6,879 nucleotides of DNA from the NCBI GenBank assembly GCA_021793935.1, contig JAJYRV010000109.1, positions 1 through 6,879 on the forward strand, read 5' to 3'. The notes beneath the pieces are model-generated. The model worked only from the letters and a program-made list of their open reading frames with translations, did not search any database and was not told the DNA's origin. The DNA is from Actinomycetes bacterium (GTDB lineage Bacteria > Actinomycetota > Actinomycetes > Actinomycetales > Beutenbergiaceae). The position numbers and the translations under genes were made by a program. Below are positions 1 through 6,192 of the stretch, piece after piece. Within the stretch, counting starts at the first letter, position 1. Each line of letters begins with the position of its first letter.

Positions 1-1
1 C

Positions 2-829
2 CGATCTAACGCCGCGCTCGACCCGTTGTTCATCTACAACTTCGGTCTGGGGATCCGCGGAGCTGCCTTCGCGACCGTTGTCTCCCAAGGAGTCGCCTTC
101 GTCTACGGGGTTGTGCACATCCTTCGGCGCAGGTTGGTGCCGATACAGGCCCCTCACCTGCCCTCGGGGAGCGAACTCCGCACGATCCTGGGTCTTGGGA
201 TCCCCGCCGGGCTGCAGATGGCGGTCATTTCGGCGGGAGCGGCCGCGGTGATGAGCGTGGTGGCGAGTTTCGGACCGGATGTCACCGGCGGTTTCGGCGC
301 TGCCCAGCGCCTGGACTCCCTCATCATGCTCCCGGCGCAGGCCCTGGGAATTTCGGTCTCCTCGATGGCGGGGCAGAATATCGGGGGCCGCAACTGGAAA
401 CGGGTCGGGGAGATCGCCCGGGTCGCCGTCCTGTACAACCTCGCCATCATGATTACGATCGCAGTGGTGGTCATCGTCATCGCCGACGGCGCGATCGCCT
501 TGTTCGTCGGAGATGGGGCGGCCGCCGACTTCGGGGCGCGTTACGTGCGGGTCGTCGCGCTGTGTTACCCGTTCCTCGGTATCAACTTCGTACTCAATGG
601 GATCGTGCGCGCATCCGGGGCGATGTATCAGGTGCTCGCCCTCAACATCGTCTCGTTCTGGGTGCTGCGCTACCCCCTCACCGCGGTGTTCTCCCAGCGG
701 CTGGGTGAGATCGGCATCGGGTTCGGGATGGGCGCGAGCTTTATCGTCAGCAGCGCGGCTGCCTTCCTCTACTTCCGGTTCGGAAAGTGGCGCGATAAGC
801 AACTCTTCGAGGAACCCGTGCGCGGTTAG
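2..829 (+). CDS. MATE-family efflux transporter, C-terminal part (5' end outside window)
   Basis: An integral membrane protein of the multidrug and toxin extrusion (MATE/MatE) family, which exports organic cations, drugs or metabolites in exchange for Na+ or H+. The reading frame is open from base 2 and ends at TAG 827-829, giving 275 visible residues against about 450 for a full MATE protein, so roughly the last 60% is present. The opening residues (NAALDPLFIYNFGLGIRGAA) match the conserved end of the first MATE half, where Asn, Leu-Asp-Pro and Gly-hydrophobic-GAA recur. The second half shows the expected GAAQRLDSLIMLPAQALG stretch followed by GQNIGGRNWKRV, plus several hydrophobic membrane segments and a short charged tail. 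A TTG at 26 could be read as a start, but the family similarity begins upstream of it, so this is a gene cut by the window edge and not a short gene. Substrate cannot be told from the sequence. The next gene lies about 200 bp downstream on the same strand. Confidence 0.9.
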   Translation, partial: RSNAALDPLFIYNFGLGIRGAAFATVVSQGVAFVYGVVHILRRRLVPIQAPHLPSGSELRTILGLGIPAGLQMAVISAGAAAVMSVVASFGPDVTGGFGAAQRLDSLIMLPAQALGISVSSMAGQNIGGRNWKRVGEIARVAVLYNLAIMITIAVVVIVIADGAIALFVGDGAAADFGARYVRVVALCYPFLGINFVLNGIVRASGAMYQVLALNIVSFWVLRYPLTAVFSQRLGEIGIGFGMGASFIVSSAAAFLYFRFGKWRDKQLFEEPVRG

Positions 830-846
830 ACCATTCGACTCCACAA

Positions 847-870
847 CGCCCGCGGCGATGCTCGCGGGTG
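847..870 (+). terminator. Weak hairpin after the MATE gene, possible terminator
   Basis: CGCCCGCG (847-854) pairs with CGCGGGTG (863-870) around an 8-nt loop, with one G-T wobble, 18 bp after the MATE stop codon. No T-run follows directly; the nearest T-rich stretch is TTCTTCTT at 893-900. It may be a factor-dependent or imperfect terminator, or chance pairing in GC-rich DNA. Confidence 0.2.
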
Positions 871-950
871 ATCACGGCGCAGGCACCTCTGGTTCTTCTT
901 GAGGATTTTGCTGACAATGGAAGGAACCGCGATGACGAGGAGGCGTGTTG

Positions 951-1061
951 ATGGCCGCGCAGTTGCTGGTCGTAGGAAGTGCCGAGGAAATGGGTGACAG
1001 GAGAGATGAGACTGCGGGCAAAGCGCGGTGCGCCGTGCGCGTCTATGGTGCGCGGCGTTGA
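951..1061 (+). CDS. Possible 36-residue leader ORF upstream of the membrane hydrolase
   Basis: ATG 951 is preceded by a consensus Shine-Dalgarno AGGAGG at 938-943 with a 7-nt spacer, the best ribosome binding site in this spacer. The ORF encodes 36 residues beginning MAAQLLVVGSAEEMGD and ends at TGA 1059-1061. I recognise no family. Its stop overlaps a TTG (1058-1060) that is in frame with the downstream hydrolase, an arrangement that could allow translational coupling; the longer GTG start at 1028 lies inside this ORF. A second tiny ORF (ATG 932 to TGA 995-997, 21 residues, AAGGA at 921-925) overlaps it in another frame. Whether either is translated is inference; the alternative is that the frames arise by chance or that the hydrolase N-terminus contains a sequence error. 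Confidence 0.25.
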   Translation: MAAQLLVVGSAEEMGDRRDETAGKARCAVRVYGARR

Positions 1062-3193
1062 GCGGCGGGCGCACCGCGCGCGCGGCTGAGGGGTCCCGCG
1101 CGAGGGCGCGATCGTGGACCGGTGGGGCGATCGCGCTCCTGCTCACGGCCGTGGCGTTGTACAGCTGGAGCTATCGCGACCAATGGGTGGCAAGCGCACC
1201 GGCCGCATCCTTTCGCATCGCTGCCGGGAATCTTCTCATCGCCCTGATCGCCGGAGTCGTCGTGGCGCTGCTATGTCGGTTCATCGTGCGCCGCGGGTGG
1301 CCACGAACACCGGCACTTTATGCCGGTGTGCTTACGGCAAGCCTGATAATGCTCCTCACCCTGAGCCCCGGGGTGAGCCGCCTCGGGTGGTTGATCATGG
1401 TGCTGGTCATAGTCGTTTGTTCCACCGCGGCGGGCACGGCGCTTGGGACCATCCGGAAAGGCAGCAGACGCAGTCGCGGGTGGGTGACCTTGGCCGTCGC
1501 CGCAGCCATCGGAGTCGCAGCGACGATCGGGATGCTGGTTCCCCGCGGGTCCCCGCCGACTCCGCTCGCCGAGGAACCCTCGGTGCCAGCAGCGAGCGCG
1601 GACTTCGCCCGGCCCGGCCCGCACCAGGTGGCGATGCTCACCTACGGCAGCGGCGACGACAGGCTGCGAGAGGAGTACCGTAACGTCGATTTCACCACCG
1701 ACACCGTCGACCTCTCCGAGATCCTCGAGGGCTGGGAGGGCGCGGACGGTGGCGTACACACCCAGCGGTGGGGCTTCGACGCGACCAATCTGCCCCTCAA
1801 CGCCCGCGCGTGGTACCCCACCGAGGGAGGTCCCTACCCCCTCGCCGTTATCGTGCACGGCAACAAGAGCAGCGCGGCGTACTCCGAGTCGGGCTACGAC
1901 TATCTAGCGAAGCAACTCGCCAGCCATGGGTTCGTGACGGTCGCCATCGATGAGAATTTTCTCAACACGACGCTGCTGGACTCCTCCGCCCCGATCCAGG
2001 GCAGTGAAATCGCGCGGAGCGTACTCATCCTCGAACACCTCGCGATGCTGGCCGGCGAGGAATCGCAGCTGGGAACCCTGGAGGGGAAACTCGATCCCTC
2101 CCAGATTTCACTCATCGGCCACTCCCGGGGAGGGGAAGCGGTGGCTACGGCGAGCGCCCTCAACACCGTCGGCGAAATTCCCGAGCACCCGCAGTACCGG
2201 CTCCCCTCCGGCTTTGGCATCGAATCGGTGGTCGCCCTCGCTCCCACCGATGGCCAATATCAGCCGGGCGGAAAGCCGGTGGCATTATCCGGCGTCAACT
2301 ACCTAGTGCTCCACGGGAGTCACGACGTCGACGTCGCGAGCTTCGCCGGCGCGAACCAGTATGCGCGGACGGCGCCCACCGAGGAACAGTTCAAGGCAAT
2401 GCTGTACGTCGGCGGGGCCAACCACAGCCAGTTCAACTCTGCTTGGGGCCGGCGCGATATCGGTAACGGGCTCCCGAAGTTGTTCATCAACACCGCAACC
2501 CTCCTGGAACCCTCCCAGCAACGCCTCCTCGCGGCCGGTTATACGACGGCGTTCCTCGAGGCGACCATCAAGGGGGGCCCAGGGGAGGAGCTCTTTCGCG
2601 ACCACCGCGCCGGTCGGGCGTGGCTACCGGCGACCCGATATCTCGGCGCGCACGCCAGTGGCAACCAGGTCGAACTCCTCACCGGTACCGACGACGCCGA
2701 GAAGGAAACGGGAAGCCTGGCTGGAAGCACGGTCGCGGCAAGCGGAGCTAGCGTGTGGCGAGAGGCGGCGAACGCAATGCGCGCAGGCCCAAGTGACGAG
2801 CGGGTGCAAGTGCTCACGGGCGACGGCGGACGCGCGCTCGGGTTGACGGTCGAATTGGCCGAGCCTGTTGATCTGTCTTCCCACGCAAACATCATCCTTG
2901 ACGCAGCAATAGGCGACGGCACCTCACGGCTCCCGCTACAACTCACCTTGACCGACGCTTCTGGGGAGAGTTCCACCTCGGCTGTTCCCTACGGTGCGCC
3001 TCCACCCATCGTTGGTGACGCCCTGATGGCGAGCTGGATGCGGGTGGGCGGGTCTTTCGAGCCGATCCTCGAGAGCCTGGTGGTTCCGCTCGAAGATTTC
3101 GCAGAGGTGAACCTGAGTGAGGTGACCGCTGTCCAGATCACGGCGCAGCCGTATGAGGGAACGTTGCTGATCGGGCGGATCGCCGCGGACTAA
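1028..3193 (+). CDS. Membrane-anchored alpha/beta hydrolase (esterase-like) with five N-terminal TM segments
   Basis: Seen in the 721-residue product: a basic N-terminus; five hydrophobic segments at about 32-48, 62-85, 97-112, 119-140 and 152-171; a Pro/Ala/Glu-rich linker at about 172-200; and an alpha/beta-hydrolase domain at about 250-515. Catalytic features are intact: oxyanion-strand VIVHGN (H277-G278), nucleophile elbow GHSRG with S366, acid D433 (or D435) in HGSHDVDV, and H466 in GANHSQFN. Residues about 530-721 form a beta-rich region with no recognised motif, ending in a jelly-roll-like pattern (VVPLEDF...GTLLIGRI). The positive-inside rule (RRGWPR after TM2, RKGSRRSR between TM4 and TM5) puts the N-terminus inside and the hydrolase outside. 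The likely role is cleavage of an ester or related bond at the cell surface; the substrate is unknown. The GTG 1028 start follows an in-frame stop at 1007-1009 and lacks a clear ribosome binding site; TTG 1058 is an alternative. A rare TTA codon encodes L420. It converges on the macro-domain gene 7 bp away. Confidence 0.85.
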   Translation: MRRARLWCAALSGGRTARAAEGSRARARSWTGGAIALLLTAVALYSWSYRDQWVASAPAASFRIAAGNLLIALIAGVVVALLCRFIVRRGWPRTPALYAGVLTASLIMLLTLSPGVSRLGWLIMVLVIVVCSTAAGTALGTIRKGSRRSRGWVTLAVAAAIGVAATIGMLVPRGSPPTPLAEEPSVPAASADFARPGPHQVAMLTYGSGDDRLREEYRNVDFTTDTVDLSEILEGWEGADGGVHTQRWGFDATNLPLNARAWYPTEGGPYPLAVIVHGNKSSAAYSESGYDYLAKQLASHGFVTVAIDENFLNTTLLDSSAPIQGSEIARSVLILEHLAMLAGEESQLGTLEGKLDPSQISLIGHSRGGEAVATASALNTVGEIPEHPQYRLPSGFGIESVVALAPTDGQYQPGGKPVALSGVNYLVLHGSHDVDVASFAGANQYARTAPTEEQFKAMLYVGGANHSQFNSAWGRRDIGNGLPKLFINTATLLEPSQQRLLAAGYTTAFLEATIKGGPGEELFRDHRAGRAWLPATRYLGAHASGNQVELLTGTDDAEKETGSLAGSTVAASGASVWREAANAMRAGPSDERVQVLTGDGGRALGLTVELAEPVDLSSHANIILDAAIGDGTSRLPLQLTLTDASGESSTSAVPYGAPPPIVGDALMASWMRVGGSFEPILESLVVPLEDFAEVNLSEVTAVQITAQPYEGTLLIGRIAAD
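1307..1329 (+). repeat. Perfect 9-bp inverted repeat inside the hydrolase gene
   Basis: ACACCGGCA (1307-1315) and TGCCGGTGT (1321-1329) are perfect reverse complements around a 5-nt loop (CTTTA). It lies in the codons for the third membrane segment. A second, 7-bp repeat follows at 1355-1361 and 1371-1377 (CTCACCC/GGGTGAG). The pairing is real; any function is unproven, and GC-rich coding DNA produces such repeats by chance. Confidence 0.4.
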
Positions 3194-3200
3194 CCAGCGA

Positions 3201-3701
3201 TCACGCGGAAAGTGCTGCATCGACCTCCGTGGCCGTCGCGGTGTCAAAAGCGACGATGTACACATGCGCCACGGCGGTGTCTGCGGCGCGGATGGCGCGA
3301 ATCGCGGTGTCGATCGCGTCCTGCTTCGGCCAGGCGTACACCCCCGCCGAAATCAGCGGGAACGCCACGGATGTGGCGCCGAGTTCGTCGGCGACGGCGA
3401 GCGAGCGGGTGTAGCAGGACTCCAGTAGCCCGCCATCGCGTTCACCAGCGCCGTAGTTCGGGCCGACCGTGTGGATCACCCACCTCGCGGGAAGATTCCC
3501 CGCGGTGGTCCAGCCCGCGTCACCGGTAGCCAATCCGTTCGGGAAGCGCTTGATGCAGTCCTGAAGGATCGCGGGTCCGCCCGCGCGGTGAATCGCCCCG
3601 TCGACGCCGCCCCCGCCCCGCATCGCCCGGTTCGCCGCGTTAACGATCGCATCCACCTCGACCGCGGTAATGTCTCCTTGAATCGCCGTGAGTTCTGCCA
3701 T
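3201..3701 (-). CDS. Macro-domain protein, O-acetyl-ADP-ribose deacetylase / ADP-ribosyl hydrolase type
   Basis: A single-domain macro protein of 166 residues, about the usual length of the MacroD/YmdB group. Members bind ADP-ribose, hydrolyse O-acetyl-ADP-ribose and can remove mono-ADP-ribose from acidic side chains; it should be cytoplasmic. Seen: GDITAVEVDAIVNAAN at 9-24, the glycine-rich GGGGVDGAIH loop at 29-38 with N24 and D34 in the positions of the catalytic Asn and Asp of MacroD enzymes, VIHTVGPNYG at about 75-84, and the phosphate-binding loop SVAFPLISAGVYAWP at 111-125. The key loops are intact, so it should be active. The reading frame stays open far upstream on this strand, but that part is antisense to hisC and has no macro similarity; the ATG at 3701-3699 begins right at the domain. 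Upstream is a weak GGGAGA at a long 11-nt spacing and a GATACT box (3713-3708) 6 nt before ATG, so it could be leaderless. It converges on the hydrolase and diverges from hisC. Closest in type to E. coli YmdB. Confidence 0.92.
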   Translation of the reverse strand: MAELTAIQGDITAVEVDAIVNAANRAMRGGGGVDGAIHRAGGPAILQDCIKRFPNGLATGDAGWTTAGNLPARWVIHTVGPNYGAGERDGGLLESCYTRSLAVADELGATSVAFPLISAGVYAWPKQDAIDTAIRAIRAADTAVAHVYIVAFDTATATEVDAALSA

Positions 3702-3772
3702 GCGCCCAGTATCTCCCGCCGACCGCGGGATGGGAAGGAAACGGCCCGGGCGCAGCGGGCGGGGAAGGTCAG

Positions 3773-3778
3773 TAGAAT
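3773..3778 (+). promoter_or_regulatory. Probable -10 box of a leaderless hisC promoter
   Basis: TAGAAT fits the actinobacterial TANNNT -10 consensus and ends 7 nt before the GTG start of hisC, so transcription would begin at or next to the start codon. Leaderless mRNAs with this spacing are common in actinobacteria. No convincing -35 hexamer is visible, which is usual for such promoters, and there is no usable ribosome binding site (GAAGG sits 1 nt before GTG). Confidence 0.55.
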
Positions 3779-3785
3779 CGAAGGC

Positions 3786-4895
3786 GTGACCTTTTTGCCA
3801 ACACGTACTGACCTTGCTGGGTTCGAACCGTACGGGGCGCCGCAGTTGGATGTGCCCCACCCGTTGAATGTCAACGAAAACCCATATTCGCCCCCGCCGC
3901 GGGTCGCGGCGGCGATCACCGCTGCGGTGGCGGCCGCGATCCCGACCTTCAACCGCTACCCAGATCGAGACTTCCTCGACCTGCGCGCCGATCTCGCGGC
4001 CTTCCTGGAGAAGGAATCCCACGTGAGCGGGCTCGAAGCGGAGAATCTGTGGGCGGCGAACGGGTCGAACGAGGTGATGTTGCACCTGTTCCAGGCCTTC
4101 GGTGGCCCCGGGCGCAAAGCGCTCGGTTTTGCTCCGACCTACTCGATGTACCCGGAATACGCGCGGGACACGTTCACCGAATGGGTGGTGGGGGAGCGGG
4201 AGGCGGACTTCACGCTCGACCCGGCAAAGGTCGCTGCGGAGCTGCAGCGGGTGCGCCCCGCGCTGGTGCTGCTCGCGAGCCCGAACAACCCCACGGGAAC
4301 GGCGCTACCGCTGGAAGCGATCGATGCGATCGCAACCGAAGCGCGAAGCAGCGGACCGGAGGGGAAGGCGAGCATCGTCGTCGTCGACGAAGCGTACGCG
4401 GAATTCCGCCGCGAAGGTACGCCGAGTGCACTGGAGCTGCTCGAAAAGCACCCGCACCTCGTCGTGAGCCGCACGATGAGCAAAGCGTTCGCGTTCGCGG
4501 GCGTGCGCCTCGGTTACCTCGCAGGTTCGACGGCGATCGTCGACGTGCTGCGGATCGTTCGCCTCCCGTACCACCTCTCCGCCGTCACCCAAGCCGTCGC
4601 CCGCGCTGCCCTCGCCCATTCCGATGACCTGCTCGCGCAAGTGGATTCGTTGCGTAAAGACCGCGATGACCTGGCAGCGTGGTTGAATGGGGAGGGGTAC
4701 TCAGTGGTCGCGTCCGACGCGAACTTCATCCTGTTCGGGGAGTTCGATGACCGGCACACCATCTGGCAGGGGCTCCTCGACCGAGGGGTGCTCATCAGAG
4801 AAACTGGACCCAGCAGATACTTACGGGTGAGCGTTGGCACACCCGAACAAAATGACGCGTTTAAAAGCGCCCTACTGGAGGTGACCGGCCGATGA
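3786..4895 (+). CDS. hisC: Histidinol-phosphate aminotransferase HisC
   Basis: A PLP-dependent class I/II aminotransferase that converts imidazole-acetol phosphate plus glutamate to L-histidinol phosphate in histidine biosynthesis (cytoplasmic). The 369 residues are normal length. Motifs seen: [19 protein letters not shown] near 16-34, typical of actinobacterial HisC; WAANGSNE at 89-96; SPNNPTG at 165-171 with the PLP-contacting Asn; DEAYAEF at 201-207; and [12 protein letters not shown] at 228-239 with K233 as the PLP Schiff-base lysine; then RLGYL and [13 protein letters not shown]. The GTG start is chosen because homology begins immediately after it and a TAGAAT box lies 7 nt upstream; TTG 3795 is a weaker alternative. 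The frame is open back to 3471 but that stretch is antisense to the macro gene. The stop overlaps the hisB start (ATGA), implying coupled translation. The last 30 or so codons use more AT-rich codons (two AGA, one TTA, AAA) than the rest. Some HisC-like proteins also accept aromatic substrates, but pairing with hisB supports the histidine role. Confidence 0.95.
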   Translation: MTFLPTRTDLAGFEPYGAPQLDVPHPLNVNENPYSPPPRVAAAITAAVAAAIPTFNRYPDRDFLDLRADLAAFLEKESHVSGLEAENLWAANGSNEVMLHLFQAFGGPGRKALGFAPTYSMYPEYARDTFTEWVVGEREADFTLDPAKVAAELQRVRPALVLLASPNNPTGTALPLEAIDAIATEARSSGPEGKASIVVVDEAYAEFRREGTPSALELLEKHPHLVVSRTMSKAFAFAGVRLGYLAGSTAIVDVLRIVRLPYHLSAVTQAVARAALAHSDDLLAQVDSLRKDRDDLAAWLNGEGYSVVASDANFILFGEFDDRHTIWQGLLDRGVLIRETGPSRYLRVSVGTPEQNDAFKSALLEVTGR

Positions 4896-5518
4896 GCCCG
4901 TCCACGCAACCTGCCCCGCGGACCGCCACGGTGGAACGCAACACGAGCGAATCGGAAGTGTTCGTGGAGCTCAACCTGGACGGACGGGGCCGCACCGAGA
5001 TCTCCACCGGTGTGCCCTTCTACGACCACATGCTCACCGCGCTCGGCAAACACTCTCTCATCGACCTCACGGTCCGTGCCGAGGGGGACGTGCACATCGA
5101 CGCCCACCACACGGTGGAGGATGTTGCGATCTCCATCGGGCAGGCCCTGCGCGAGGCACTGGGGGACAAGGCCGGGATCGCCCGGTACGGCGACGCGCTC
5201 GTGCCGTTGGACGAGGCGCTCGCACAAGCGGTCGTCGATCTGTCCGGGCGGCCCTACATCGTGCACAGCGGGGAACCGGCCGGGCAGGAATACCACCTCA
5301 TCGGTGGCCACTTCACCGGTAGCCTCACCCGGCATGTGTTCGAATCGATCGCCCTGCACGCGAACATCTGCCTGCACGTGCGCCTGATCTCCGGGCGCGA
5401 TCCGCACCACATCGTGGAAGCGCAGTTCAAGGCGCTCGCCCGTGCGCTTCGCGCCGCGGTGGAGATGGATCCCCGGGTGGAAGGCATTCCCTCAACCAAA
5501 GGTGCCCTGCACCTGTAG
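4892..5518 (+). CDS. hisB: Imidazoleglycerol-phosphate dehydratase HisB
   Basis: Catalyses the Mn-dependent dehydration of imidazoleglycerol phosphate to imidazole-acetol phosphate, the substrate of HisC. The protein has 208 residues, the size of the monofunctional enzyme; there is no N-terminal HAD phosphatase domain of the kind in E. coli HisB. Motifs seen in order: GVPFYDHML at 40-48, [19 protein letters not shown] at 68-86 with H72, H73 and E76 as metal ligands, and [20 protein letters not shown] at 167-186 with H172, H173 and E176, then the family's GIPSTKGAL ending at 198-206. The internal symmetry of the two HHxxE sites is as expected. The ATG lies in the ATGA overlap with hisC and a GGAGG at 4877-4881 sits 10 nt upstream, inside the hisC end. 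All key residues are present. Confidence 0.97.
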   Translation: MSPSTQPAPRTATVERNTSESEVFVELNLDGRGRTEISTGVPFYDHMLTALGKHSLIDLTVRAEGDVHIDAHHTVEDVAISIGQALREALGDKAGIARYGDALVPLDEALAQAVVDLSGRPYIVHSGEPAGQEYHLIGGHFTGSLTRHVFESIALHANICLHVRLISGRDPHHIVEAQFKALARALRAAVEMDPRVEGIPSTKGALHL

Positions 5519-5525
5519 GACAACC

Positions 5526-6170
5526 ATGACTCACCCTGACGACGATTTCGATCTCGACGCCTTTGACGCCGCGTTCGCCAAAGAATTCGGCGAAACGCTC
5601 GCTGACGAACCAGGGGCCGGGGCAGAACCTGGCGATGGGGAACCGGAGGACGCCGCTCCGTCCGCCGATGCGCCGGCAGAGCCGGAGGAGCCCAAAACGC
5701 TCATCGGGATGGTTCTCACCCCGGTCGCGGACGCGCACGTGCTCGCCAAACTCATGGGACTGGTGAAAATCACCTGGCCCGTGTTCGCCACCCGCACCGG
5801 CGCGGTGGCTGCGACGACGCTTGAGATCGATGAGATGGCCCAGCTCACCGGCACCGCGCCACCGGAGGCCGTGAAGGTCGCCCAAGCGCTCTCGCGCACC
5901 TCGGAGTTCGGGGTCGTGCTCCTCACCTCCCGGGTGGGCCACGGGGAGGACGGTGCCACCGGCCAGATCCAGGCCACGCGCTACGTGGGCGGCAAGGAGG
6001 TTGAGACCCTCTCGCCAGGAGTGGTCCTTGCGGGGGTAGACGAAGCGGTGGAGAAGGTCCTCTTCGGCCAGGTCGCTCCCCACGAAGCCAAGGGCGCCCT
6101 CGACCCCACCGAAGCGGCCGAGCGCGATGACCCCAAACCCAAGCGGCGTTGGGGCCGCAAACCCCGCTAA
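5526..6170 (+). CDS. Unrecognised 214-residue protein in the his run
   Basis: I do not recognise a family. The protein has three visible parts. Residues 1-57 are acidic and low-complexity (DDDFDLDAFDAAFAKEFGE, then Ala/Pro/Glu/Asp-rich), probably disordered. Residues about 58-182 look like a folded alpha/beta domain (TLIGMVLTPVADAHVLAKLM, ITWPVFATRTGAVAATTLEI, SEFGVVLLTSRVG, then VETLSPGVVLAGVDEAVEKVLFG). The C-terminus is basic (KPKRRWGRKPR), so charge runs from acidic to basic. There are no membrane segments, signal peptide, Cys pairs or evident catalytic motif, so it is probably cytoplasmic. The ATG is 7 nt after the hisB stop, with AGGA at 5517-5520 overlapping that stop at 5-nt spacing, so it is very likely co-transcribed with hisC-hisB. 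My impression, which I could not check, is that hypothetical genes occur next to hisB in other actinobacteria. A histidine-related role is inference from position only. Confidence 0.85.
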   Translation: MTHPDDDFDLDAFDAAFAKEFGETLADEPGAGAEPGDGEPEDAAPSADAPAEPEEPKTLIGMVLTPVADAHVLAKLMGLVKITWPVFATRTGAVAATTLEIDEMAQLTGTAPPEAVKVAQALSRTSEFGVVLLTSRVGHGEDGATGQIQATRYVGGKEVETLSPGVVLAGVDEAVEKVLFGQVAPHEAKGALDPTEAAERDDPKPKRRWGRKPR

Positions 6171-6192
6171 CCCCCCGCCCAAGGAGGGCACT

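Noticed and set aside
1271..1858. - strand open frame inside the hydrolase gene
   Set aside because: No recognisable domain, and it lies antisense to the membrane and linker region of a gene with an intact catalytic triad.
3471..3785. Upstream extension of the hisC frame
   Set aside because: It is antisense to the macro gene and lacks HisC similarity; HisC homology begins just after GTG 3786, where a promoter box also lies.
3702..4085. Upstream extension of the macro-domain reading frame on the - strand
   Set aside because: It is antisense to the start of hisC, has no macro-domain similarity, and the domain begins right after the ATG at 3701.
4514..5410. Long - strand open frame opposite hisC-hisB
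   Set aside because: It mirrors the codons of the well-supported hisC and hisB genes; such open antisense frames are normal in high-GC DNA.
6131..6165. CCCCAA/TTGGGG-type pairing near the end of the unknown gene as a terminator
   Set aside because: It lies within codons for the basic tail, has competing short stems and no T-run, and a strong ribosome binding site follows at once.
5427..6191. Long - strand open frame opposite the end of hisB and the unknown gene
   Set aside because: Glycine/arginine-rich composition typical of antisense frames. The + strand gene has proper spacing and a ribosome binding site.
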